A DNA stretch of 64,000 nt from Isoetes taiwanensis (Eukaryota; Streptophyta; Lycopodiopsida; Isoetales; Isoetaceae): NCBI GenBank assembly GCA_021234155.1, contig JAJEKV010000053.1, positions 4,926,488 through 4,990,487 on the forward strand. Direction: 5' to 3'. Position 1 is the stretch's first letter, and each line of letters opens with the position of its first letter. The notes under the pieces were generated by a model. It was given only the letters and a program-made list of their open reading frames with translations. It did no database searches and was not told the origin of the DNA. Position numbers and translations under genes: made by a program. Positions 36,172 to 48,678 of this stretch are shown piece by piece.

Positions 36172-37389
36172 GACCCTATTGTTAGAGGTGCGTCGACATG
36201 TAAACAACCCTATCCATGCTATGATTGTATGCTATTGCATGCATGTCTTAGGCAAACAAAGAGCCCTACTTTGGGATAATTGTTTTGTAGCGGGTGCAAA
36301 CTCATAAGCATTTCATCTGAATCCAGCTTGGATATTGGATACATTACTAAGATATCCCCTTTCACGCATTTACCTTGACATTCTGAATCTCATTGTCTTA
36401 TGGCTTCCTAGGAAAGAATCAATAGAGACGAAATAGCTCTCACATATAGCCACCAAAAAAAAAAAAAAAAAAAAAAAAAAAGGGAGAGAAGAGGAAAAGA
36501 AAAAAGCGGCTTCCATCTCCAACATCGTGCACCTAACCTTGTCACCACATTAATAACACAAACAATCATTTTAAACCTTAAATCAATTTTACACAATGAT
36601 CATCTTATACCTTAATCAATTCAACATTACAACAACATTTTTTGCATCAACTTTGTGTTGGCCTACTACCACCTTGAGACTATATGATTCTAGAGGTGCT
36701 TTCCCAAACTTCACATGCATGAACACCATCCTTCAATGGTATTTTTATAATGTTCGGAGTTGAGTAAGAATGGTCATATTAAACGTTGCTACTCAGCTAC
36801 CCCATTTGTGCAAGCTCATCAACACATTGCTGTGGTCAACTACAAATGTTCTTTGCCTTATCCATGCATCATGCATCAGCCCAAAAGTATACGCTAGCAA
36901 TAGTGTAATCCACGAATAGTAATCTATGGGAATCTACACAATATCGCGAAGAATCTATACGAACCTTCATAAAGTCCTTGGGACCCAACTTCAGCTAAAA
37001 TTGGAACACGCACCATAACAATAATGATGGCACCTTCATTGAATTTAAGGGAATCTCCATAGAATCTAAGAAAATCTCGCAAAATGTAAGAGAATCTAAG
37101 GGAATCCTATAATAAGGAAATCTCATAAAAAGGGATCACTCCTGAAACATACTGAAACATACACACACTAGAATATGCACCGTAGGATCGATTAAAAAAA
37201 TTGTATTAATATATTATTATTAATAAGCTACATAATCTGTGCGGAATAAATATAAATGTTGTACGAAATATGTGTGGATGTGTACGAATATGAAAATTAA
37301 AAAAAAAAACAAAGACGGCCCTCTCCTTTCATACACCATTGCCATTTGTCGAGACCAAAGTTAGCTAAAGTCAACATGCCAAGGTGGCT

Positions 37390-37447
37390 TACCATTCTTT
37401 TAATATATTGATGACACAGTTCTTCAAAAAAAAAAAAAAAAAAAAAA
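37390..37447 (+). mobile_element. L1-type 3' end relic, unit C
   Basis: Same insertion as in unit B with a longer A tail (about 22). Confidence 0.5.
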
Positions 37448-37576
37448 ACATGCCAAGGTGGCTCAAACATGCCACCTAGGCTCCAACATGCCACCTAGGA
37501 TCCAACATGACACCTAGGCCCAAACATGCCAAGGTGGCTCAAACATGCCACCTAGGCTCCAACATGCCACGCGGGG
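37448..37576 (+). repeat. 19-bp minisatellite, unit C
   Basis: Seven units in the same order as unit B, with no change in copy number. Confidence 0.85.
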
Positions 37577-37612
37577 CAACCTATTTTGCATGTATGTAGC
37601 GGTATAAATAGC

Positions 37613-37620
37613 TTCTTCCC
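37613..37620 (+). promoter_or_regulatory. TATA box, unit C
   Basis: TATAAATA; in this short unit it points directly into the AT-rich block of unit D. Confidence 0.45.
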
Positions 37621-39227
37621 ATAAATAATTTGGCAATCCTATATGTTTTAGCATTGCTCTTGTTACATCCAAAATGGTTCTATTTTTTTGCTCTGCTACT
37701 CCATTTTGTTAAGGAAGGAAGGAAGGAAGGAAGGAAGGTACTTTTATCGTACCTGTTTTTCTAGCCCATCTAAAATATTAACTTATTGCACTATATTTCT
37801 CCCACGAACTTTTTAAATTGCACAATATATGATAAAAAGGAATATTGAGGTCCTTGGTGTGGTCTTATTAGGAAACAAAATGAAGAAACCTACTTACTTT
37901 CCACTATATATTATATACAAGATTTGAATATAAATAAGCATGAACTATTTATAGATCCAGGATTAGACCAACTGGATTGAGAAAATTTCTCTATATATTT
38001 GCCCTGACTCTATTCATTTTGTCCCCTACAACGATATTATGAATTCTCATTTTCTATGAGATAATCTTTGAAATGTGTAAGTGGACTTCCTCATACATTC
38101 AAAGTAGCCCACCCTTTAGATAGACAATCTTTCCTAACCAACTAATGATGTCATATATAATGTGGTATATTTGAACTATATTCTAAACAACTGATTAAGA
38201 TGATGATGTTTCTGAGTTTTAAATGAGAGGTCATGTGGATCAATAATCGGCATCGACATAGCAGTCTATCTTGATCTTCTTTAGTCATAGCTTTTCATAT
38301 TTTTTCTTGGTTCATCGTGCATTTCTTTCTTAACTTTGGGAAGCTTTGAAATATGGTGTTTGAAGTTCATCCTCAAGGCACAAATCTAGAGATCAAATAT
38401 GAAAAACATTTGATGATTACTTGGAATTAATACTAAAAGTTTCAGCCCAAACCTAGATATTTTTTATTGATAGAGGGACTTATGAAATATTAATATCCTA
38501 AAGTTCAACTTGAGATTGACTAAGGTAAAGAAGTTGTTGATTTAAAATGTACCTATGGACCAGTAATGGTCTTAAGTATAGAAACCTTTCTTGATTTATC
38601 ATGATCATGCATTTTGCTCTTTTTCTTTACTTGTTTTTTCATTAGTCTCATATCCACACAAGCATTCATATATGATTTTTTCAATGATATATTATTTCAA
38701 TAAATTTCCTTCAAAATTAACAAATTAAACATCAATTAAAAGTCACTTAAGATTGTAACTATAAGTCAAAGCTGAACCTTCAAATTAAGTCAACAATTTT
38801 TTTTTATGCATGAACCAATTAATCAACTATTTATATGTCAAATTTGAAGTAAAAAATCATTTCCATGCAAAAATTGTAGAATTTTAATTGAAATAGCCTT
38901 CTGGAACCATTATTGATCCACAAAAGACAGAAAACTGTTTTGATTGACTGACTATATCTTCCTTCCTAGACTTCAGATTGGAACAAGATTTTTTTTGTAT
39001 TCATCCTTATCTCGTATAGAAAAGTACCATTACAATGAAAAAAAATAAAAATAAAGAATCTTTTTATTGAGGCAGTTTTACATTATGTAAAGATGAGCAA
39101 ATTAGACTTGATCCCCCTTGATTCACCTAAGCATAACTTCCAATTTTAGGGTTATATGCATTTTTAACTATTTTTTCTGTGTAACATGACTGCCATATAT
39201 TAATGTATACAAAGGGTTTAACTGAAT

Positions 39228-39450
39228 TTTATGCCGGCATATGCCTAGCATATGCCGGTGACTGCTCAGAACTGGCTGCTGCCTGTAAACTCTCGGTCAT
39301 CCAGCCCCATTCCTTCGCAGGCGTGGCTATGGCGCAGCTCGACCCTTCTTCTTCTTCTGTGCTGAGGACGATCCTAGAGCCGAAACGTGCATGTATCGTT
39401 TTAGGGGCAAAAGGGCATGATCCCACATTATTTTCATAGATTGCAGATCT
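39228..39450. other. Hairpin plus GC-richer block, unit D
   Basis: Cleanest version: both hairpin arms are complete (CCGGCATATG at 39234, CATATGCCGG at 39249). It serves as a reference for the block in the other units. Function unknown. Confidence 0.5.
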
Positions 39451-41224
39451 GCTATGCCAGGTCCGCTTTCCGGCGATAATGGGTCCATTTTGCCTCCTCT
39501 TGAATACTCTGGTTATAATGGGATCGCCCTTCCCACTTGCTCATCCACATTCTTCTTTGCCCCTTTTTTGAACCATCTCTTTGTTTTTCTCCTGCTCAGA
39601 GGCCCTGCTTGGTAAAAGGTTGGATAATAGTTTGCAGAAATTGGAATCTATTTCAAGGTGGATGCTAAGCTCATTTGGAGCCCTTCATTGATGCGAAATG
39701 TAGCTTCTGGTGTTTTTTTTTGAAACAGAACATTGAAAACTTACTGCCCAGAAAAAATTTGCCCAGGTATTGCAAAAATCTCATAGGTTTTCTTCTGCAC
39801 TGCTGGGTCTCGATTGTAAGGGCCGATTGTTGGTGTTACGGTTATACCATTCAGTTCTTCATTCGTTGCAATAGTTTGCAGTATAATGGCGTTAATCAGC
39901 AATAACTTTTTAGCATGAATCAATAAGTTGTGCAGCAGTGGTGTTGCGACAGTGTTGTAGCAGTGCTAAAGAACAGATTCAGTACACATTGTTTACTCTC
40001 TGTGCTTCGGCGGACTTTCATCTGATAAGGTACTCACGCTGATAGACAGGTATTCTGGAGAAACTCGCCTTCTTTTGCTTATAATTTCTGTCAAAATGAT
40101 ACAGAAATAGCCTACAAGCAGCCTCTGAAGTGGGCAAAGCTCCGTCTCTTGCTTTCCATTTGGATGATCTAGTAATGATATACTAGAATATCTAATGTTC
40201 CTTGCATAAAACGGAGAAGGAGAAATATGCCTTTATATCTTTGCACAAACTTTTTTATGTCTTTAGTTCTGAATGCAATCTCTACTGCATTTTAAGCATG
40301 TGGGCGATGGGCAAAAAGCATCGGGTTTTAAGTTAAAGATGCACGGATGATACTCATGCTGCTCTGATAGGGGCAATCCACTTGTTCAAAAATCATCTGC
40401 TTGGCTGTCAGAATCAAGCGAGACATGATTTCTGAGAGAGCTCACAAAAGAAAATGCATGCGCCATTTTCATAGGCCATTCTTTCCAGGTAAATCATATG
40501 ATGGCATTTCTTTTTACCCTAAGGTAAACTTCTTTGCAAATTTCGGCAAACATAAAAGCAGATGGAGGCGGCCATCGCAAGTTCCGGCTGCAAAAATCAG
40601 ATGGAGGCATTTTTTGGGGTGATTCGGTGCACATGTGCTCGGATATCATCGATATCATGCCGATTCATGGCCAGCAAACACTCAATCGAGAAAAAAATCA
40701 ATGCGGGATATGTTTGGCAAGGAGTCAGAACGGCAATTGGTCAAGGTGAATACAATTTTGCTGTATTCTATCGAAATAGGAGATAATCTGGTAGTATAGC
40801 TATGCAGGTTTATGAATTGAAGATATTTATTAGCTGGATTTCCATCTCTTGATTCTGAAGCCCATTCCGTTTTCATAAGCAGCCAGAGATAAGGTATAGA
40901 ATCTATTAATTTCATGCAAAAATCCTTTGTTCTTTCTAGATTCTAGGATGTATTGCTCTTGTTCTATCCTCTGGAATGAAAATTTGATGCTGGAAAATGG
41001 ACAGATCAGTATTTTGATAAATGTAGATCTGCTTTGCCACAGCATCAGAGCATCTATATAATGACAGAGGATATAGACGAATCGAACTATATATTCAACC
41101 CGGTTCATTAATTTATTAATTATTAAGCTATCTATTTGCAGAAGTTAAGATAACATGAAGGAAAGTTGCAAATATAGTTTAATTTTTGTGGTGTAATGAG
41201 AATTGACATCGGCATTCTTGATGC

Positions 41225-41995
41225 TTGTGTGAAGGCAACTGCATCCATGCTGAAGTCTTTACTAAAACAGTAGAATATGACATTTTTGTGGGGAACACCA
41301 TTGTTAATATGTATGGTAAGTGTAGATGTTTGGAATCTGCAAAAGTTATATTTGATAGAATGCCCATGCGAAATGTGATTACATGGACTGCCATGGTTTC
41401 AGCATATGCACAATGTGGACATGGATATTGGAAAGATACACTTCAACTCTTACAAGAAATGCAAGGAACAGACAATTCTCCAAGTGGAGTTACTTGGATC
41501 ACCGTTTTAGATGCATGTGCTGGGCAAGCAAACCTACTTGGAGGCAAGTTTTTGCATGCTATTCTAGTGAGAAGTAAACTGGATCTAGATATAATCATAT
41601 GGACTGCTCTTGTCAACATGTATGGTAAATGTGGCAATATAAACGATGCTTGCTTATTATTTAATTTCATACCTATCCGTAATGTTGTATCATGGAACAC
41701 CATGCTTGCAATTTTTGCCCAGCATGGCTGTTGTCTTGAGGCCACAGAACTTCTTTATCGAATGCCATTGGAGGGAGCTATGCCTAACAAGGTTAGCTTT
41801 ATCAATGTTCTTTCTTCCTGCAGCCATGCTGGGACTGCTGTGCTTAATGCCTGCAGAATGTATGATGATCTGAAACATGGAAAGCATGCTGCAAAGTGTG
41901 CTCTTGAATATAGCCAAACAGAGGATGCAACATATGTTTTGCTATCAAATATTTATGCATCATTTTGCAGGTGGGGTCTTATCTCTGAAATATAA
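41225..41995 (+). CDS. PPR protein fragment, unit D: the only copy with one unbroken frame
   Basis: 256 codons, opened by a TTG and not by ATG, with no upstream ATG in frame nearby, so a gene fragment, not a full gene. It carries PLS-class PPR motifs: NTIVNMYGKCRCLESAKVIF (24-43), RNVITWTAMVSAYAQCG (49-65), PSGVTWITVLDACAG (86-100), WTALVNMYGKCGNINDA (126-142), RNVVSWNTMLAIFAQHG (152-168) and NKVSFINVLSSCSHAG (188-203). An E-motif-like tail DDLKHGKHAAKCALE (214-228) and YVLLSNIYAS (237-246) follow. Between SHAG and the tail, about 90 residues usual in the family are missing, so an ancestral deletion is likely. Bases 41609-41640 are the 32 bp absent from the other copies. Family members bind RNA in plastids or mitochondria; whether this is transcribed is unknown. 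Confidence 0.75.
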   Translation: MCEGNCIHAEVFTKTVEYDIFVGNTIVNMYGKCRCLESAKVIFDRMPMRNVITWTAMVSAYAQCGHGYWKDTLQLLQEMQGTDNSPSGVTWITVLDACAGQANLLGGKFLHAILVRSKLDLDIIIWTALVNMYGKCGNINDACLLFNFIPIRNVVSWNTMLAIFAQHGCCLEATELLYRMPLEGAMPNKVSFINVLSSCSHAGTAVLNACRMYDDLKHGKHAAKCALEYSQTEDATYVLLSNIYASFCRWGLISEI

Positions 41996-42832
41996 AGAAT
42001 TGACTCCCATGTCATTTTGACCCGATGAAGGAGCGGTTTTTTACAATTTCTGAGGGCCCTTCCCATTATTGCGTAATGAACTTCATCTTCTTTCGCTGTT
42101 TGACCGTTTTGTTGTGCATGTCAAAAGGTAGGCATTTACCTATATTAGAAGTAGTGAATAGTAACTTTTTGCCTTCCTAGTGTCACCTGCTTTTCAGGAA
42201 TGTAATTGCTGATCGGGTCCCAATCCAGCATGAATTAGGTTATCGGCCTTGGTAATATCGACATAGTGGACATATGTTAGTAATGCATTTGAGATCAAGT
42301 GCATCTTTGGATGGAGCGGTTTATGGAGGGGTTTATAAAAACAACTGATTCTGAGGTTAAAGGTTTTGGTGCTGTTTATTCAAAATATGCTCAACATAAT
42401 TCGTGAAATAGCCAAAGCACATGGGCAAGTGTGAAATGTTTTTTTAGACAGGGTAAACGGCCATGACTTTGCCATGTGGCATCTTGTTTGGATTAAATTG
42501 CATAACATCAACAAACTATAAATTTGTCGTTTGGCATCTAACAAGTTGACTTACATACCTTGAAGAAGCTTTGAGAGATGAGCGGGGAATGTTTTTCTTG
42601 CACTTGAAGAGATTGGGACAGCATATTTGCAGCATTCCTTGCACTGCTTTCTTAAGAAGAGCAAGAGGAGATGAGAAAATAAATAGGAGCGAGTACTTAC
42701 ATAAAATGCAATTAAAAGCAGGTAGCATTGTGGCTCCCGAAGCAGTCTAATGCTAGTATCAAATTTATCCTGAATTAAGAAAAACTTTCACCTATCTTAT
42801 AGCCTTAGGCTCTACGTATGGTTGCTGGACCC

Positions 42833-42861
42833 TATCTTATCTTATCTTATCTTATCTTATG
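42833..42861 (+). repeat. CTTAT microsatellite, unit D
   Basis: Same number of CTTAT units and same duplicated GGACCCTAT as unit C, so C and D share this event. Confidence 0.8.
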
Positions 42862-44093
42862 GACCCTATTGTTAGAGGTGCGTCGACATGTAAACAACCC
42901 TATCCATGCTATGATTGTATGCTATTGCATGCATGTCTTAGGCAAACAAAGAGCCCTACTTTGGTATAATTGTTTTGTAGCGGGTGCAAACTCATAAGCA
43001 TTTCATCTGAATCCAGCTTGGATATTGGATACATTACTAAGATATCCCCTTTCACGCATTTACCTTGACATTCTGAATCTCATTGTCTTATGGCTTCCTA
43101 GGAAAGAATCAATAGAGACGAAATAGCTCTCACATATAGCCACCCCCAAAAAAAAAAAAAAAAAAAAAAGGGAGAGAAGAGGAAAAGAAAAAAGGCGGCT
43201 TCCATCTCCAACATGCGTGCACCTAACCTTGTCACCACATTAATAACACAGCAATCATTTTAAACCTTAAATCAATTTTACACAATGATCATCTTATACC
43301 TTAATCAATTCAACATTACAACAACATTTTTTTTGCATCAACTTTGTGTTGGCCTACTACCACCTTGAGACTATATGATTCTAGAGGTGCTTTCCCAAAC
43401 TTCACATGCATGAACACCATCCTTCAATGGTATTTTATAATGTTCGGAGTTGAGTAAGAATGGTCATATTAAACGTTGCTACTTTCGGCTACCCCATTTG
43501 TGCAAGCTCATCAACACATTCTTTGTGGTCAACTACAAATGTTCTTTGCCTTATCCATGCATCATGCATCAGCCCAAAAGTATCGCTAGCAATAGTGTAA
43601 TCCACGAATAGTAATCTATGGGAATCTACACAATATCGCGAAGAATCTATCTGAACCTTCATAAAGTCCTTGGGACCCAACTTGACTAAAATTGGAACAC
43701 GCACCATAACAATAATGATGGCACCTTCATTGAATTTAAAGGGAATCTCCATAGAATCTAAGAAAATCTCATAAAATGTAAGAGAATCTAAGGGAATCCT
43801 ATAATAAGGAAATCTCATAAAAAGGGATCACTCACGAAACATCTTGAAACATACACACACTAGAATATAATTAAGTAGGATCGATTAAAAAATTGTATTA
43901 ATATATTATTATTAATAAGCTACATATAACAATGCGGAATAAATATAAATGTTGTGCGACGAAATATGTGTGGATGTGTATGCAGAATCACTAAAAATTT
44001 AAAAAAAAAAACAAAAGGCGGCCCTCTCCTTTCATACACCATTGCCATTTTGTCGAGACCAAAGTTAGCTAAAGTCAACATGCCAAGGTGGCT

Positions 44094-44154
44094 TACCATT
44101 CTTTTAATATATTGATGACACAGTTCTTCAAAAAAAAAAAAAAAAAAAAAAAAA
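44094..44154 (+). mobile_element. L1-type 3' end relic, unit D
   Basis: Same site and direct repeat as unit B; the longest A tail of the five (about 25). Confidence 0.5.
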
Positions 44155-44283
44155 ACATGCCAAGGTGGCTCAAACATGCCACCTAGGCTCCAACATGCCA
44201 CCTAGGATCCAACATGACACCTAGGCCCAAACATGCCAAGGTGGCTCAAACATGCCACCTAGGCTCCAACATGCCACGCGGGG
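44155..44283 (+). repeat. 19-bp minisatellite, unit D
   Basis: Seven units, same order and number as unit B. Confidence 0.85.
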
Positions 44284-44309
44284 CAACCTATTTTGCATGT
44301 ATGTAGCGG

Positions 44310-44317
44310 TATAAATA
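44310..44317 (+). promoter_or_regulatory. TATA box, unit D
   Basis: TATAAATA; context GCGGTATAAATAGC. Confidence 0.45.
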
Positions 44318-45939
44318 GCTTCTTCCCATAAATAATTTGGCAATCCTATATGTTTTAGCATTGCTCTTGTTACATCCAAAATGGTTCTATTTTTTTGCTC
44401 TGCTACTCCATTTTGTTAAGGAAGGAAGGAAGGAAGGAAGGTACTTTTATCGTACCTGTTTTTCTAGCCCATCTAAAATATTAACTTATTGCACTATATT
44501 TCTCCCACGAACTTTTTAAATTGCACAATATATGATAAAAAGGAATATTGAGGTCCTTGGTGTGGTCTTATTAGGAAACAAAATGAAGAAACCTACTTAC
44601 TTTCCACTATATATTATATACAAGATTTGAATATAAATAAGCATGAACTATTTATAGATCCAGGATTAAACCAACTGGATTGAGAAAATTTCTCTATATA
44701 TTTGCCCCGACTCTATTCATTTTGTCCCCCTAGCGATATTATGAATTCTCATTTTCTATGAGATAATCTTTGAAATGTGTAAGTGGACTTCCTCATACAT
44801 TCAAAGTAGCCCACCCTTTAGATAGACAATCTTTCCTAACCAACTAATGATGTCATATATAATGTGGTATATTTGAACTATATTCTAAACAACTGATTAA
44901 GATGATGATGTTTTCGAGTTTTTAAATGAGAGGTCATGTGGATCAATAATCGGCATCGACATAGCAGTCTATCTTGATCTTCTTTAGTCATAGCTTTTCA
45001 TATTTTTTCTTGGTTCATCGTGCATTTCTTTCTTAACTTTGGGAAGCTTTGAAATATGGTGTTTGAAGTTCATCCTCAAGGCACAAATCTAGAGATCAAA
45101 TATGAAAAACATTTGATGATTACTTGGAATTAATACTAAAAGTTTCAGCCCAAACCTAGATATTTTTTATTGATAGAGGGACTTATGAAATATTAATATC
45201 CTAAAGTTCAACTTGAGATTGACTAAGGTAAAAAGTTGTTGATTTAAAATGTACCTATGGACCCGATGTAATGGTCTTAAGTATAGAAACCTTTCTTGAT
45301 TTATCATGATCATGCATTTTGCTCTTTTTTTCTTTACTTGTTTTTTCATTAGTCTCATATCCACACAAGCATTCATATATGATTTTTTCAATGATATATT
45401 ATTTCAATAAATTTCCTTCAAAATTAACAAATTAAACATCAATTAAAAGTCACTTAAGATTGTAACTATAAGTCAAAATTTGAACCTTCAAATTAAGTCA
45501 ACAATTTTTTTTTTTATGCATGAACCAATTAATCAACTATTTATATGTCAAATTTGAAGTAAAAAATCATTTCCATGCAAAAATTGTAGAATTTTAATTG
45601 AAATAGCCTTCTGGAACCATTATTGATCCACAGAAGACAGAAAACTGTTTTGATTGACTGACTATATCTTCCTTCCTAGACTTCAGATTGGAACAAGATT
45701 TTTTTTGTATTCATCCTTATCTCGTATAGAAAAGTACCATTACAATGAAAAAAAATAAAAATAAAGAATCTTTTTATTGAGGCAGTTTTACATTATGTAA
45801 AGATGAGCAAATTAGACTTGATCCCCCTTGATTCACCTAAGCATAACTTCCAATTTTAGGGTTATATGCATTTTTAACTATTTTTTCTGTGTAACATGAC
45901 TGCCATATATTAATGTATACAAAGGGTTTAACTGAATTT

Positions 45940-46170
45940 TATGCCGGCATATGCCTAGCATATCTTGGGTGGCTGGCTTCGAAGCATTTTTGCACGTAAA
46001 CTCTCGGTCATCGGCCCCATTCCGCCAGCAGGCGTGGCTATGGCGCGGCTTCGACCCTTCTTCTTCTTACGTCTTTGAGGGCGATCCTAGAGCCGAAGCG
46101 TGCATGTATCGTTTAGGGGCAAAGGGCATGATCCCACATTATTTTCATAGATTGCGGATCTGCTATGCAG
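45940..46170. other. Hairpin plus GC-richer block, unit E
   Basis: The right hairpin arm is lost (CATATCTTGGGTGG). The block carries many one-base changes at former CAG/CTG sites, such as GCGCGGCTTCGACCC for GCGCAGCTCGACCC. Confidence 0.45.
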
Positions 46171-47924
46171 TCCGCTTTCCGCGATAATGGGTCCATTTTG
46201 CCTCCTCTTGAATACTACGGTTATAATGGGATCGCCCTTCCCACTTGCTCATCCACATTCTTCTTTGCCCCTTTTTTGAACCATCTCTTTGTTTTCTCAC
46301 CTTTCGGAGGCCACGCTTGGTAAAAGGTTGGATAATAGTTTTCAGAAATTGGAATCTATTTCAAGGTGGATGCTAAGCTCATTTGGAGCCCTTCATTGAT
46401 CGCGAAATGTAACCACGGTTTTTTTTTTGAAGCGAGAACATTGAAAACTTCTTGCCCGGAAAAAATTTGCCCGGTATTGCAAAAATCTCATAGGTTTTCT
46501 TACGCTTCTTTGGGTCTCGATTATTAAGGGGCGATTGTTGGTGTTACGGTTATACCATTGGTTCTTCATTCGTTGCAATAGTTTGCGGTATAATGGCGTT
46601 AATCAGCAATAACTTTTTAGCGTGAATCAATAAGTTGTGCGGCGGTGGTGTTGCGGCGGTGTTGTAGCGGTGCTAAAAACGGTCGGTACACATTGTTTAC
46701 TCTACGTTAGCGGCGGACTTTCATCGATAAGGTACTCACGATGATAGACGGGTATTCGGAGAAACTTCGCCTTCTTTTTGCTTATAATTTACTGTCAAAA
46801 TGATCTGAGAAATAGCCTACAAGCGACCTACGAAGTGGGCAAAGCTCCGAGTCTCTTGCTTTCCATTTGGATGATCTAGTAATGATATACTAGAATATCT
46901 AATGTTCCTTGCATAAAAAGCGGAGAAGGAGAAATATGCCTTTATATCTTTGCACAAACTTTTTATGTCTTTAGTTTGAATGCAATCTCTTGCATTTTAA
47001 GCATGTGGGCGATGGGCAAAAAGCATCGGGTTTTAAGTTAAAGATGCCGCGGATGATACTCATCTTTGCTACGATAGGGGCAATCCACTTGTTCAAAAAT
47101 CATGCTTGGTACATCGAGAATCAAGCGAGACATGATTCTGAGAGCTCACAAAGAAAATGCATCGCCATTTTCATAGGCCATTCTTCCGGTAAATCATATG
47201 ATGGCATTTCTTTTTACCCTAAGGTCACTAACGCAAATTTTTCGGACATAAAAGCAGATGGGCTGACCCATCTTGCAAGTTCGCTGCAAAAAATCAGATG
47301 GAGGCATTTTTTGGGGTGATTCGGGTGCCTGGCTTTCCGGATATCATCGATATCATCCGATTCATGGCAACAACACTCAATCGAGAAAAAATCAATGCGA
47401 GGATATGTTTGGCAAGGAGTCAGAGACGGCAATTGCTCAAAGGTGAATACAATTTTCTTTGTATTCTCTATCGAAATAGGAGATAATCTGGCGATATAGC
47501 TATGCGGGTTTATGAATTCAAGATATTTATTATTTGGATTTCCATTTTTTGGTTTGAAGCCCATTCCTTTTTCATAAGCAATGAGAGATAAGGTATAGAA
47601 TCTATTAGTTTCATGCAAAAATCCTTTGTTCTTTCTAGATTCTAGGATGTATTGCTCTGTTCTATCCTCTGGAATGAAAATTTGATGCTATAAAATGGGC
47701 CGGTCGGTATTTTTGATAAATGTAGATGCCTTGCCACAACATCGAGCATCTATATAATGGCCGGAGGATATAGGCAAATCGAACTATATATTCAACTTTG
47801 GTTCATTAATTTATTAGTTATTAAGTTATCTATTTGCGAGAAAATTAAGATAACATGAAGGAAAGTTGCAAATATAGTTTAATTTTTGTGGTGTAATGAG
47901 AATTGACATCGGCATTCTTGATGC

Positions 47925-48678
47925 TTGTGTGAAGGCAAGCTGCATCCATCTTTGAAGTCTTTACTAAAAGCAGTAGAATATGACATTTTTGTGGGGCAGC
48001 TATTGTTAATATGTATGGTAAGTGTAGATGTTTGGAATCGCAAAAGGTATATTTGATAGAATGCCCGTGCGGAAATGTGATTCGTGGGCTGCCATGGTTT
48101 AAAACATATGCACAATATGGACATGGATATTGGAAAGATGCACTTCAACTCTTACAAGAAATGCAAAGGAGCAGACAATTCTCCAAGTGGAGTTACTTGG
48201 ATCACCGTTTTAGATGCATGTCTTTGGGCAAGCAAACCTACTTGGAGGCAAGTTTTTGCATGCTATTCTAGTGAGGCGTAAAACTGGATCTAGATATAAT
48301 CATATGAATTTGCTAAGCGATGCTTGCTTATTATTTAATTTCATACTTATTCGTAATGTTGCATCATGGAACACCATGCTTGCGGTTTTGTGCGACATAT
48401 GGCTGTTGTCTTGAGGTCCTGAGAACTTCTTTATCGAATGCCATTGGAGGGAGCTATGCCTAACAAGATTAGCTTTATCAATGTTCTTTCTTCCCTACAG
48501 ACCATCTTTGGGGCTAGCGTGCTTTAATGCCTCTGAGAATGTATGATGATCACGAAACATGGAAAGCATCTTTGCAAAGTGTGCTCTTGAATATAGCCAA
48601 GCAGGAGGATGCAACATATGTTTTGCTATTAAATATTTATGCATCATTATGCGGTGGGGTATTATCTCTGAAATATAA
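47925..48678 (+). pseudogene. PPR protein fragment, unit E
   Basis: The most altered copy. MYGKCRCLES is readable at 48,011, then several 1-2 base indels move the frame (for example CCGTGCGGAAATG at 48,065 and GCATGTCTTTGGG at 48,215). The 32-bp deletion is present at about 48,310. ATCTTTGAAG replaces ATGCTGAAG near 47,950. Confidence 0.85.

Larger units (their letters stand above)
31048..37750 (+). repeat. Array unit C (short form)
   Basis: About 6.7 kb. The GGAA run (37711-37738) leads through ACTTTTATCGT straight into ACCTGTTTTTCTAGC of unit D, so the LINE, copia and second AT-rich block are absent. The PPR part is almost identical to that of unit A. Confidence 0.85.
37751..44453 (+). repeat. 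Array unit D (short form, intact PPR frame)
   Basis: About 6.7 kb. It shares a roughly 30-bp deletion in the AT-rich block (at 38110) with units E and F, and a CTTAT run with unit C. Between about 40,815 and 42,025 it carries many private differences and an extra 32 bp, unlike its flanks. Confidence 0.85.
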
